From Cylicocyclus nassatus (Eukaryota > Nematoda > Chromadorea > Rhabditida > Strongylidae), in assembly GCA_958299035.1 (NCBI GenBank), contig CATQJL010000305.1, positions 75,360,792 through 75,424,791 of the forward strand: a DNA stretch of 64,000 bases, given 5' to 3'. This document shows, one piece after another, positions 1 to 12,870 of the stretch. Made by a program: the position numbers and the translations under genes. How positions within the stretch are numbered: the first letter of the stretch is position 1; every line of letters starts with the position of its first letter. The notes under the pieces were generated by a model, which did not search any database, was not told the origin of the DNA, and saw only the letters and a program-made list of their open reading frames with translations.

Positions 1-2820
1 TTAAATGCCGTGAACTATAAATTTGTACAAAAAGCTAACCACGTTCAAGTGCAAGTGTTAGAAATTCGATTTAAGAACTAACATTTGATGGAATGATCAA
101 TCACTCACTCGCGCATCATTCAGGCTTTATAATGAAACACAGAGATGACGTCATGTGCATGCGCAATTGTTTTGACTTCCCCAGAAACTGACTAATGCTT
201 AATAATTTGAAATGCACACTATGTTTCCAGTGATTGCTCTGCAGGATTCAGAAATGCTCACCCTTAGCGCAAAGGTATCGAATTCATTGATAGAAACAAG
301 CATCCGCAACAAGCAACAAACAAACAAGCGAAACACAACGTCCATTTTGTCCCGTTTAAATGTTGGGAACATACATTAAGCGCCTCCTATCATTTGTTCT
401 TAACATTGCAGAAATTCAAAGTAATCTTTTTTGTCTGGTAATGTCGAGTATATATTCATGGTGATTGTGGTAGTTTGTTCTTGGAAAAGCCTTAGCTAAA
501 TGCTAAGACTGCTGCTTCTTTTTACGAAAGTGACGCTTTGCAAGACAAAAGTACTTCAAGCTTTCCAAATATACGCGGGTAGTCTCAAGAATGTCCATAC
601 GTTTGACCTCTGATGACTTCCTTGCTCCATTGTCTTTTGCCGCTCTACGTGTACCATTTTGTGGAGCTAGCTTCAACTTAGAATTTACAGTATGGAGCAA
701 ATTACCGTCTTTTTTCGTCTGTAAGACTACAGTTGGAGCTTTGAAAAGATGTCAAGCTATTAGGGGACACATGTAGACTCTGAAAGAAAATTTGGTAAAT
801 TAATATTTTTACTAGGCTAATCAGAATAACTGGTATTGAATATGGAATTCGCACACCAATGTAATGTGTTTTTCATAACTTTTGCTATCGTTACAGCCAT
901 TATGCAATGTTAAAAATGCAATTACATCATGAAATCAATAAACAAGTAGAACGCTTTCAAAGTATATCAGCATGCGTAAGCACATTGCTACACACTTCTT
1001 ATATTTCAATGGATATATTTTCTGAAAGGCCTATTTCACGATAGCGCTATATAATACAACTCCCTACCGCAATGCTACTACAGTAATAAGAACGATAGGT
1101 AATTTGCTCTAAACTGTATGTCCAAGTTGAAGTCTGCTTTACAGATAGGTATCCAAAAAGCGGCGGAATACAATGAAGCAAGAGAGTTGCCCAAGATTAA
1201 GGACAGTTTTTCGGACTCATGTATGAGTCATGATTATATCATCACAACGGAAATTCGTGGGTTTCAAATGCATAGTTTGGCTCGAGTCAGCGCTTTCATG
1301 TGAGAATTCGTCAACAGGGGAAAGGAGCGAGCATGATCAGAAGTTTTCGTAGAACATGTGAACCATGCACAATTCAGGGATGACAGCAATCGTCACGAGT
1401 CGCTGAACTGGAAGAGCAGAAAGATGAGCGCAGATTGAGCGTTGAACTTTGAAAATATATGCACTGAATGCAAAATTATGACGAAATTGAGCGCTGTTAC
1501 TCATAAAAAAATAATGTTAACAATGTCTGAAATTCATGCTATGCATTCATAATGTGTTTGTAAGAAAGATATAACATAAAAGAAGAGAACTTTGAGAATT
1601 CTCAACATAAACATGCATAACAAAGTCCTGTTTGTATAATGACTGTTAGGTTGTATTTGAATTAAGGCGTCTTTGTGTCATGTTTGCTCGCTTATGCCTT
1701 TTTATTTGATTTTAATTAGCCTGGTTCAAAGTTTGCACACCATAACACTGGAGAAGACTAGAGGGGAAAGTGGTACAGGAGGAAATAGTTCAAGTTGAGC
1801 AGGTATGAATCGCTCCTGTTACTTTCTTTCTTGTTATGCCAACGCAGCTTGAGCAGTCATTCGACTAACATTAACTGCTATTCAGGCAGTCGGTGCCGTA
1901 GTCGCGGCGGACAGTCGAAATTTGGCAGAGCCGCGGAGGACCCAATTAACCAATGAGAGCGGGGCGAGGGGGCGGTCCCTTCTTGTAGGTCACGGTGACG
2001 TCACAAGCAGGCGAATGGGACCCTTCTCCGGGACGCGCAAATCTCTGCTCCGGGGGTACGCCAGAAAACTGCCGCGCAGTGGCCGGCAGTTCCTCGTCCT
2101 GAATTTTCCTACTTACCTGGGGTAGTCAGACGCGTTCATTGGGAAAGTGCACCCTAGAAAGGGCGTAAATGACAAACATCAGCTTTTCCTAAGACCCTTC
2201 ATTTTGAACTTGGACGGGTGGAACAGTTCAGGTTATGCTTGGAAACGGATATTGCGGGACTCTTATAATCATAGCATGGAGGCATGCCGGCTGCATGAGA
2301 GAGTAATCGCGAGTTGGTCCGAGTGCGTGTGAGAATGGCTTGCGCGAGCTGGTCGAGCAGTTTTGTAGACAGGGGCAGCACGCTGTGCGTTCGGGATTGC
2401 TTTTTTCATATTTGGGGAATAAGCAACCTACCATATCGAAACTCCAAGTTGTTCGATTTGTTGAGCCACTGCCTTTAACGGCTGCGTTCGCACGCCCTTC
2501 GCAAATCAAATCACCGTATTCGTCAGGAGTCGAACATGTATGAACTGACTGATTTTGGCCGCCGCCATTAAACATGAACATAAATTTGTACTCTTCGCCC
2601 ATAATACAACCTTCAACTTTTATTGGTTTTGCCTTCTTGAATCTGAAGAGTTGGAAAGTACAGTTTTCCCCGATTTCGAATAAGTCGAAGCTCGCAATAT
2701 TAGAGAATTGATGGATTTAGGATGAAGCTGCTACCTTGCTAAATTACTCATTTGTGGCCTTTAACTTTTTATGGGAAAAACCTCGCCGGACTCATCACAG
2801 CGACTAGACTATTATATGAG
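1..2820. other. gene-poor stretch with a GC-rich island
   Basis: I see no exon chain or RNA gene here. Short open frames occur on both strands but none resembles a known family or sits between convincing splice borders. A GC-rich island at about 1880-2130 stands out from the AT-rich surroundings and contains a TGACGTCA palindrome near 1997; it looks like part of a repeat rather than a promoter of any visible gene. A poly-C run lies just beyond, near 2857. Confidence 0.5.
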
Positions 2821-2824
2821 CAGG

Positions 2825-3380
2825 GTGAGGTGTGGCACACAACCGCCCTATACGCCCCCCCCCCCCGCCCTCATGTCCTATCTTAACCCCCTTGTTTGCC
2901 GCAGGCATAACATTGAGCTCTATAAAGAACATCTGTGACAATCATTTAGTTAGCATGTTGAATAACCCCTTGGGCCAAGTTTTAGCGAACTGAGCTTTCC
3001 CGATATTGGGCCACCCAGGTAAAGTGGCTTTTTTGGAATATGGTCAAATAACATATTTCAAAAGTAAATTAGCTACCCCTTTTGTACTCTATAGAAAGCA
3101 GTACTCGTTTGCCCATAACATGAGTCCTACGTCGAATAATCATCAGACTACGGAATTAGGAGCCGGCCAAAGTCAGGTTTGTCCCATTTTTCGCTTACAG
3201 TGGTTGTGATACCAGCAAGTAGTCGAATCTAATCACTTCCACAAAACTACGGACTTTTGGCTATGGAACTGTATATGGTTTGCTCCTTGAAATTCTCTTT
3301 GGAGGTAAGTTAATGGGATTTGGCATAACCCCAGCAAAGCTGTGGTTGCTACACATTTTAGAGGATGTGCCACACCTCAT
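2825..3380. repeat. possible terminal-inverted-repeat element
   Basis: The motif TGAGGTGTGGCAC near 2826 recurs inverted as GTGCCACACCTCA near 3367, about 540 bases away. No transposase is seen between them. This spacing and structure fit a short non-autonomous DNA element, but the inverted match is only about 13 bases, so the call is tentative. Confidence 0.35.
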
Positions 3381-3449
3381 TAACTTAAAGAGAACCATTT
3401 ATATAACCGCACTTTTTATATCGTTGCTACTGCTCAACCTTCTTTTTAC

Positions 3450-3800
3450 ACAGTAGGAATTTCATTCAAAATCGTTTCTTCTAGAGAAAGATATGCTACT
3501 GACCTCTGGCTCAACGATGCTGCTAAGCATGCTTTCGTTATGAACAAATGACTTGCTAGGATATCGATATATACGACTGTCCAAACTCCAACTTGTAATT
3601 TATCAGGATTTACATACTTCAATACATTTGTTCTTATCAGAGGTATGCCTAGCAATATTGGGTTACATAAATGAGCTTAACTTTGGGGTGATTTCATTAC
3701 CTCGAAAGAAAGAAAAATGACGTCGAAGAAAAACTACACGGGATAGGATCATGCAAAGAGCTGGGAAACGCGGCTCAGACAACAACACGCTCATGTTCAA
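3450..3800. repeat. decayed copy of the palindromic element found at 43.1-44.0 kb
   Basis: This stretch shares several blocks with the interior of the element at 43104-43972: a TGCTAAGCATG block followed by a GAACAAATGA block, its inverse near 3620-3650 (ATTTGTTCTTATCAG), and the GAAAGAAAGAAAAATGAC block near 3705. The order and spacing match, the sequence is more diverged, and I could not find intact termini. Confidence 0.55.
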
Positions 3801-4189
3801 TACGTTATAGTGAAAGGTGTCAGTACTTGGAGACGGAAAAACATTATGAGATTCAAATCGTTGAAGCAATTACATGAAGTTTTTTTTACTGAACTGCCCT
3901 CCTTTCCTTGACTGGGATGAACATGCATGCATATTCATCCCGGTGCGTGCGTAGAATGCATGCATATATGCGGTCTAATTCATACACAGAATTCCTAGCT
4001 CTTCAGATGGAAGAGGAAAAAGCGCAAAGGGCGCAAGCATGAGCATAAGGAATGAATGCCACATGATGACAGGGCAAACGTTGGTTGGTACTCCCAAGCA
4101 GTTATCTCTTAATAAGGTACTTATGAAGGCAAAAAGGACTGCACCTCCTTGGAAGCGCCGGGCGGTTTGTTGCTATACATGAAGTGCCG

Positions 4190-4830
4190 AATAATCGAAT
4201 AAATATCGAAAATGAATATTCAAATTTCGAACATATCCAAATTTTTAGATATTCGAATAACCGAATAATCGAATAGATTCGAAAATGACAGATTTCAAAT
4301 AATCAAATCTATGTATAAATGAAACTCAAACTCTGTAAATTTGTTTGTTAAGTATGTGGCTTATAGACTCTTTTGTGTGTGAGCCCATGAGGCTTAAATT
4401 CGTCTCCCTATAAATAAGGCACGGCGCACAAGATAGACTGCTTTTTGCGGCGATTCGCTAGCCCTTCAATCGATTTATTGATTTGTTCACTTACATCAGT
4501 GGGAATGAGCTCACCAACCATTGTTTGGATCATTTCCTCATAGTCATGTAAGCCGAGCGGTAAATTCATTTACATTTCTTGGCGAAAAGTGCGGTGTTTC
4601 AAGTCAGCAAGGAAGATTCATCACCGTTTCGTTGTAGATATGGAGAAGGGATGGTAGGTCTCAACGCATTTATATACAAGTAGCCCATTCCCAGGCGGGG
4701 CCGGGGACGCAATCTAGTATCAACTATACTCGAGATTTCAAATTTTTCGAGTAATTGAATCTCGAACAAATTCTCTTTAAATATTTTATACGAATACTCG
4801 AATATCTATTCGATTCGGTCCGCAGTAATC
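4190..4830. repeat. AT-rich foldback region with TTCGAATA motifs
   Basis: Both ends are made of overlapping CGAATAATCGAAT / ATTCGATTCGG type motifs in opposite orientation (about 4190-4300 and 4735-4830). The centre is unlike them. This is the structure of a short inverted-repeat element; no coding potential is seen. Confidence 0.4.
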
Positions 4831-6389
4831 CTTCCATCCCTACTGAAGAACAACTGCGAAGGAGCTTTCCTGTAGGCTGATATAGAATGCATGAAACCAG
4901 GAGCAGCAGCTTTACTCCTGACTGGACTACCGTCAACTTTACTGGGAGCAGGAGAACACAAGTTGAACACTCTTCTGGTATGACAGGATCTTCAATATAA
5001 AGTATACCCGACTAGTGGGTGCATCCGGCACAATTACTCTCCACAAAAGCGGCGGGAAAGAAAACTTTAAGTACTACCGATTAGCTTGCTGATTGGCTCT
5101 ACAAGCAGTTTACAGAGATCATCATGCCGCATATTCCGTCAACGTCGGATAAAGCGACAATAGCGGCATCAATTAAGAACCATCTCAAGAGTCCTGGAGA
5201 TTTGTCATTAGCTGCTACCCCTACAACTTACCCTCGTATTACCGGGGAAGCTCCCGATAGTGTAGAAATAAACGTTTTTTAACTGCTCAATCAACCAAGT
5301 TGTAGATCCAACAAATATAAATACCAAAGCATACTGTAGCAAACAAGGTGCCAATTGTAAAGGTATTCTATCACCTTCTTTCTCCACATCCGTGCATTCA
5401 TATGGGAAAGAAGTACGACAAGACGATATTTTGTCGACAAAGTTGTCTATTGAGGCCCTCAATGATGCTTGCAGTCGCTTGGAAACGAAGGGCGCTCTGT
5501 TTCGAAGCAACACAGAACGCTGGAATCAAATCTGTCTTCCGTACGTGCTGAGCGCTTTTGTAGGCGAAGTCAGCAGCTGAGCGAGCAGCTATACTGCAAA
5601 GAATCGTCCAAAAAATTGCGAAATCAGGATCATTATTGCCTTTTTAGATAATCTTTAAGTAAGTTTATATAAAGGGACCTAGTTGCATGTTTTGTCTAGT
5701 TCAAAGGCACCGTTTACTTACAATGGGGTCGATAAGATTTGGATGCCTAACATTAGCGGTGCCCCTCACTGTATACTTGCCCAACTCGCGTTGCCAAAAC
5801 TTGCTTCCGAAACGAAAAAATTGCTTCGAAAATCGCTTCGAATAACGAATTCGCCACGTTGGCTTCTACTCTTTGAACGGGCGTGAGATTCGCCCTGCCC
5901 ATCCGTGCTCAACCAACCATCATCGTTGCGGAGAAAACTCGCCCTGCGGATTTGCGGGGTGGGAATCATCGAGGTTTTCGCGGATTTTCGGATGATTTTC
6001 GGATTGAACTTCAATTTTTGTACTAATGTTCTACTAGCAATAACTTTTACCGATTAGACGCAATCGATGACTTCTAAGTTGGAGATGTTAGAGTGAAGAG
6101 CTAGCAGTGTCCATTCACCAATTTCTTTTCGCCGCTCGCGTCAAGTTTTCTATAATTTGTAAATAGGCATGTACAGATGTACTGAAGTGGGTTAGATTCG
6201 CCCTTCACACGCACGATTTCTAAGCAAAGAAATGGTCTTTGATGGCTTATAGCCTTGCCAAGAAAAGCGTTTAGCAGATAATGAAGACGGATTTTGAAAA
6301 TCGGGGTTTTATGCTGCATCTAATGGTATGAAGCTTGTGGCCATTTCTGACGTTCTTTGTCAGGATCGAAAGAAGAGGCAATTTATAAA
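4831..6389. other. no gene recognised
   Basis: Short frames on both strands overlap around 5208-5650 but none has a recognisable domain or consistent splice borders. I see no RNA gene here. Confidence 0.4.
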
Positions 6390-6960
6390 AAGATGGCAAA
6401 GTTCTACATTTTTGGACGGATCATCATCAATAGAAGAGACCTCATCCTATGTTTACCTAGAACGCATCCTCTATAGGAACATCGTGAGGGATGACTCAGC
6501 CGAAGACAGCAGCATGGGCAGCATTCGGATCTCTTAGAAAGGCCACAGCTGAGCCAAACCTACGCGCTCACTTCTTTAATGCTACAGTTCTTTATTGCGT
6601 AGCAAAACCGGGCTGACACCTAGCAACTACGATGGCGTCACGAACAAGCACGCCAAGGAAGATTCTGTAGATTATTAAGGTTACACGATATTCACTCATT
6701 GTCAGTATCCGGATCACCAATCTAAAGAAACTTTCGCGTCGGTAAGATACAGCAGCAGAGCACGTGTTAAGGGACAAACATAGATAATGAGAAGAGAGAC
6801 GATAGGTGAACACAAACTACTTTTGATTCCAAGAATCTCGAAATGTCCATGTGGACATCCAAAAGAGGGGTTTTTGCCCGCATAAAGCAGCTTCTTTGGC
6901 ACTTAGATTCTAGTTCAAGATCACCCAATAATAGCAACCAAGACGTCTTTGGACGACAAC
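6390..6960 (+). mobile_element. decayed RTE-type reverse transcriptase C-terminal fragment
   Basis: In three shifting frames this stretch keeps the order of motifs seen at the C-terminal side of the better preserved RTE copy at 23.4-24.9 kb. These are an ETSSYVYL block (cf. EMSSYVYLGR), a block reading NLRAHFFNATVL (cf. ELRAHLFDSTVL), a LSRRYDTAAEHVLRDKHR block (cf. MSRLRDPAEYVAKAKHR), and a DDR..T block that follows it in both copies. Stops and frameshifts interrupt it throughout, so it is an old, dead non-LTR fragment. No endonuclease or catalytic FADD box is visible. Confidence 0.65.
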
Positions 6961-9900
6961 TGGCCGAAACCTGAACGAATAGTAAAAAGTTGGACCATCA
7001 GACGAGTGATGAGGACGGGTATTTGGGTACCAACAAGGAATGCCGCTCTACTACTATGGCCATTCTGAATTTAGAAGCTAGTGACAAAAACCTGATTTGA
7101 AAACCACATTCCTTATCCGCGAAACTCTTGAAGAAGGCTGTAGGGCAGAAGCAAAACTGCAAAACCCTGCTTGTGGAATCAAACATGAGACCTTCTGTGC
7201 TATGAGCTATCGCACTCTCGCTGCATCATTCCATCATCATTGCACGTACTGCAGTGCTCTATCAACTTATGAGTTAACATTGTCAACTTGTTGGTTTCCA
7301 AAAAAGTGTGCCGCAGATAAGAACTGCAGCTTTGAGATCAGCATTCATCACTAGCTCTAATATAATTCCTTAATAACCAGTTCAACTGAAAAAGCTTTAT
7401 CTTGTAAGTATAGTTATTTAACAGAAAGCTGCGGTGCCTCAACCTTTCCACCCTTGCAACATAGTTCTCCTTTCGTAAACGCTTTCTTTCTGATACATCC
7501 AGTGAATGCGCTTTGGACTATAGATGGTAAACCTGCCGTTTTTGCTTATTTTTCTTAGCGAAATTTAATCGAGCAAGGACAACTCAAAAATGGCTATGCG
7601 CTCAAAGTTAGCGCGTTAACAATAGCCGATTTGCTTGCATTGCAAAAGTCCATTTGACAATCACTTCCAGAGCTCAAGGTTTGTAGCGTTCACTACGGAA
7701 CATGATTAGCTAAGAGAACCGACAGCTCTAAAAAGCTGAAAGTGAAGGAGCAACTAAACACAGGCAAGAAGTATACTCCATGCTTCTCTTTACACTTAAA
7801 AATGTGAACAAAAATTTTATAAGCTAGGACAAATGCATACCAAAAACGATGTTCGAAATGGGCATTTTATGTCTCATAATCGACCTTTTAGTAAAGGAGT
7901 TCTCAAAGTTTTTAAGCACAATCTTCTTGCTTTTGTTTAAAAGCTGATTATATTACGAAAGTCTACGCACCTCAAAAAAGTGGTACTTTACCAACGTAAA
8001 ATCTTTCGGAAGTGCGATAGCCTAAATCGCTGCTATCATTAGCAATTATCAGGCACTGATAATCGCTGAGGTATGCACTTGCTGACTACTAATACTCTCT
8101 AACATGAGTAAAACTGCTTGGACCATTGCTTTTGTATCAACTCAATAGACTGATATACCAAAAAGTGTAAAGGGGATGTGATGGAAGTATATACTAGCTA
8201 CAGAGTTGATTTGAGCACCAGTGATCTATAACATGCTTCACAGCAATGAGTTATACGACACTAAAAGTACATACTAGTGCCTCTAATCACGACCACCCTT
8301 TTGTTGCAAGCACGTTCGACTGTATAGCTATCGCATTCCTGCAGTAGGCAGATGGCGAGCAAGAAGTTTTCAATCAGTGCGCTCTCAGACAATCCGCAAT
8401 ATACTTCCGGGGAAAACTGAACTTCTAAAACTTCCGGGGCAGACGCTCCATTGGGCCGTATAGTTGGACCCCGCCCTACCTGGCAGCTCCAATAGGAGCG
8501 TCCTTCCGGAAGTTTTAGAAGTAATTTTCTCCAGAAGTATTTTGCCGGTTGTCTGAGCCAGTGCAGGAGGGTGCAGTGACACATCTTTCTCGCACTTCTA
8601 TACTACCTTGAAAGCATAGACCCAAGTACTCTAGTGACCTTCTCTCTCTAAATGGTGAAAGAAAGCACAACCTTTACTCAAAAAATAAAGAACGCGGGCA
8701 AAGTTTTGGACGCTAAGCTTACAGCCACATAAGGATAATTGCGATTGATTTGGATAACTAGTGGACAGCAACACTAAAAAACCTGTTTGGCCTTTTTGTG
8801 ATAATTCAATGCTTGCAAAAAGTTCCTGAAAACAGTGACAATACACTTCATGGATTAATTACGCATGATATCCACAAATTCAGCAGGAATGATGTATTTC
8901 ATCAAAAACCGGGAACTCTGGTGAATACTCAAGCAAAGAGCATAACTTAAGCATAACTCCTTATCATGACTTCGATATCCTAAAAATTTCATAGCCTGAA
9001 AATCATATGAGTTCCTGCTTAGTAAAAAATGAAGGTTCTTTGAACAGGTAAAGAAAAATAGCGTGATGTGGAATCAAGTGCAAACGAAGTTGTTGTGTTA
9101 ACGGGGGAAACACTCTATAGGATTGTGATTTTTCCCTAGACGGTGCGTGCTCTGACGGGGGTTTTCGCTTCAGCATCGTTCAGAACCTCCCTCTGAAATC
9201 GTCTCGAAACCCCTATCACGTTACAGGTGCGACTACTGCTAAGGAAAAGATAAAAAGAAAACACAGTTCGTCAGAACGGAGAAATTCACTCCTCCAAAAT
9301 CAAAATCTCAAAGTCAGTCCAATTGCTTATGCGTCCTTCAAATCTCCCCCTCCCCTCCCCGCCCCATCCTTTCTTGTTCCCAGCACATAGTTCTTGCTCA
9401 TCATTTTAAGCAAGTCTCAAAGCATTACAAAATGGTTGCGAATTGTAGAAAAGACAATAATGAGAAAGGCTTCTTCTCTCTACCAAATGTACGATTGGAA
9501 ACGTGAGCCTGCCGACGTCGTTAATATAGGCAAAAGCGAAGTATACTCCAGGACATCTCGTTAAATTTATGACTTTCAAATCAAAAAACTGAGGTCGGCG
9601 ACGTGTAGCAAGATTTCCAGATTGAGAAGGTCTGCTAGGATTGCTTGAAGCGACGAAAGAAGGGTATCACAACATTCTTCATATTCGCCAAACATTATAG
9701 ATTATGCTCTGCCTGACTACCACTTCGTCAGGTTTTCCGCTAATTATCTGAAGGGTTGCCACTTAACTAACAAGCAACAAAACAAACTTCCAACCCAAGG
9801 GTGAACCTTGCACCCGGTCAGCATGCCTTGAATACAGGAATTTTCGAAATGTGAGATTTCGAAATCTGAAGATCTAGAATAAAAATGTTACAAAAATTAT

Positions 9901-10093
9901 TGGTTAACCTCAAACATGGCTCTACGTATGAAAAGTGTGCCAGGCGAGGAGGAGGGTCAAGAGAGCATGCTAATTATGAAAAGCCGTCTTCAGAGCTACT
10001 GAAATTTTTGGCGGATTATGAAGTACGCTGGGTGTAGGAGAAATGGAGTAAGTAATTATGCTGATTCTCAAACACGGTAAGGCAAAGAAATAT
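6961..10093. other. no gene recognised
   Basis: Apart from the foldback element at 8403-8539, nothing here supports a gene. The sequence is mostly AT-rich with isolated GC-richer patches (about 9110-9240) that look like repeat fragments. Confidence 0.4.
8403..8539. repeat. short foldback (MITE-like) element
   Basis: Left arm ACTTCCGGGG..ACTTCTAAAACTTCCGG..GACGCTCCATTGG is matched inverted by CCAATAGGAGCGTC..CCGGAAGTTTTAGAAGT..CCAGAAGT. The two arms of about 55 bases enclose a centre of about 25 bases, giving a nearly complete hairpin. It has no coding capacity. Confidence 0.7.
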
Positions 10094-10399
10094 CCTAAAA
10101 TCCGTACAATAAGTCCGCCTATCAGATAAGTCCACCTATCAGTTAAGTCCGCAGCAGACCTAGCAGATAAGTCCGCTTTCTTGACAACGAAAGTCGCCCT
10201 CGCGCCGCCAAGAGTCCTGCAGATAAGTCCTCCTTCTCATGCACAAGATAGGCGAACTTATCTGCTGCGGACTTATCTGATAGAAGATGAGGATTTAGGA
10301 GGACTTATCTGCAAAACTTTTGGCGCAGAGGGCGATTTTTCATCGATTTTTCGTGTCAAAACTGCAGATAAGTCCGGACTTTTTGTACGGATTTTAGGG
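10094..10399. repeat. MITE-like element rich in AGATAAGTCC motifs
   Basis: The ends are inverted copies of CCTAAAATCCGTAC (10094-10107) and GTACGGATTTTAGG (10385-10398). Inside, the decamer AGATAAGTCC or its complement occurs about eight times in both orientations. A plus-strand open frame across it (10181-10516) is a by-product of the repeat. A related fragment lies at 38250-38412. Confidence 0.7.
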
Positions 10400-12831
10400 T
10401 ACATAGAATTTGGGAGAGGCGGAAATATGCTTAACACGTTTCGGACCGGTGCTGCACATGCTGCAGCACGCTGCTTTGAGGGATCTTTCTGGCGTTTGCA
10501 GGAGGTTTCCTTTTAGTCTAAAGTTGTTAAGTTAAAGGTCTAACCTCCTACTTTTCAAATGACTCTGTAGAGTTGTGCCGCCGATATTTGTTTAGGAGAT
10601 ATGAGCACAAATCGAACAACAGTTGCAACGAAGTGCGGCGACGCGAACGACGCGTGCGACGTCGCAACTTTTCTTTGCTTCGATATCAAAGAGAAAAACT
10701 GTAGTTTCAATACTGATGTGTGCCGTGTACAACATAGATACTTTTGAATACTATTAGAATCTGAGTTCTTGTACCTATCTTTCAAGAAAGCACAAAAGTC
10801 CCTCTCAAGTGACAAAATTCAATTACTTCGAATTCACTCAGAACTTTGGATACGGAGCTCATCTGACATGCTGATTACAAATGTGGCCCACAGGCTGCGA
10901 AATAAGATCCCTTTGTAAGCTAACGACTGAAAGTACACTCTTTTTCGCCGCGCGCGATTTCGCGGTCCGAAACGTGTTAAAAGGTGGTATGCAATGGTGA
11001 GCCTCATTAAGATATATCAACAAAGTCCAAGCGAAGCCAGGTTTTCTAGCTGATGTGATATACATATTACACTGTAGGGTTAACTGAGAACTCGCACAGA
11101 TCTACGACTAGAGCTAGATAACGCGACGTCTTTGCTTCTCCTTTGCATGGCTGCGCTTCCGCCTTTTGCGCGCTGCCTCGCCACCTTCACGCTTCCCGGG
11201 GCAATCGGTTCTGGCGCCATTTTCATCGTCTCAAATCAAGCCTTAGCAAACTTTGAATCATTCTTGAAGCCCCTTGAAGCCTACTCACGCGCTAACAACG
11301 TTGCTGATCAATTCTGTCTCTTAAGTTAAAGACGCAGACATCAATATGTCGAACTAGGGTCCTCCAAATTTGCGAAGCAGCAGCTCCTTCGCCTCCTCAT
11401 CTTTATGCACTTACTTTCGTGGTTTGATAAATACAGTATGTCCCGAAAAATGTTTCAACTGTTTGACTGCTGCCACCACACCATCCAGGCCGCTTTGAGG
11501 CTCTGATTCCTCTTCCATCGTGCAATCTCTCCGCTCTTCTTCTCTTCTTCCTGTAATCATAAAATATCCATGATTTATGCAACACCGTTACATTCCGCGC
11601 CTTATAGCTCTCCTGCCTCAAAGGCAGCGTCCCGGCAGATCTGGACATTTCCGGTTACTATCATAACCGAATTCTAGGATCTTGATCTAAAACTATCGTG
11701 CAAATTCGATTCTTAAGCACCTCCTGTAAAAAGAAAAAATCTGAGCAGAAAACGCCGAGGCTTGAGGACCGCCCACTCCCTCGCACTGCCCGACCCCTTG
11801 AACGGACCCTCCCCAGCCATTAAGGTGTTTTCACGTGGCAAAAATAATCGAACACATGGTGTCTACCTGTGAGCTTGTTTTCGACAAGAATAGCATTAGG
11901 AGCACTCGTCCACGGTTCTCACATTGTCTCAAAAATGGGTTTTTTGGGTTCAATTCAAAGATTTTGAGCGCCATGTTTGGAATCAGCGCTATGAAAAGGC
12001 TGGATAAGAAGAAAAAATAGAAGTCGAGTTTCTTTCTGGAAGCTGCTTTTGAAGATGGCGTCCCGGCAAAATCTCGATTTTTGGCTTTCCGCGTTTTCGG
12101 TCTAAGCGCTTCAGAATGGCAAAGTCGATTTTTTGAAAGCTTTCTAGTTTGGACGAGATATGAACATTGCGGCGGTCGCTTTTGCCGCTAAGTGGGTGGG
12201 GTCCGAGCCGACCGTAAGATCCAGACCACGTTGAAGGCGTTTGTAGGTTCTCCTTTTCGGCTGCGAACGTCTGTCAATGCTTAGTTCAAAGGTTTATTAT
12301 CACACTGCTACTAGAGCCGGGTAATTCCGTCAGCCAAGACGCTGCCTTCGGATTCATCGCTAACCATGATTATCACTTTCTAGTGTTGAATTTATATAGA
12401 GCTTTGATCATAAAAGTATTAAGAATTTGACTCTAAACCAGCATCAGTGTAGGATCAAAGTAAAAATTTTGAAGGGATGTACTTGAGAGCATATACCTCC
12501 AAAAGCTACCTTTCTTTTCTCCCAGATGCTCCCAGATTCGTTTAGAAGCGGTTGCGGACCTTCCTTAAATGTAAGGATAAACATGTTAAATCTACGCGTT
12601 ACAGCATTGCTTTTCGTACTGTCTCGTTGAGCTTATCCTTATGATCAGATGAAGTCGCCTCCACACGAATCTGGGAGCCGATCATAATTCGAAAACTCTT
12701 GCGCACTAGGGTATTGAGAATAGTTGACTAACTATAAAAATTGCACTTTGTCATGAAGTCTCGTTCAAAGCTTATACTAGGGAGCTGTATTAACTATTCA
12801 ACTTTCCTAAGTGTTTCCAAAAATGTAATTA

Positions 12832-12870
12832 CACCATTTCATAGTTGCCTAAGGCAACTATGATATGGTG
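12832..12870. repeat. near-perfect 39-bp palindrome
   Basis: Arms CACCATTTCATAGTTGCCT and AGGCAACTATGATATGGTG pair with a single mismatch around a one-base centre. The loop is too small for a microRNA precursor. It is probably the core of a foldback repeat. Confidence 0.8.

Noticed and set aside
2108..2160. CTACTTACCTGG at about 2108 resembles the 5' end of U1 snRNA.
   Set aside because: The following sequence lacks the U1 stems and the Sm site, and the match is limited to about 10 bases.
2228..2602. 124-codon minus-strand frame.
   Set aside because: No recognisable domain, no splice signals, and it adjoins a GC-rich repeat island.
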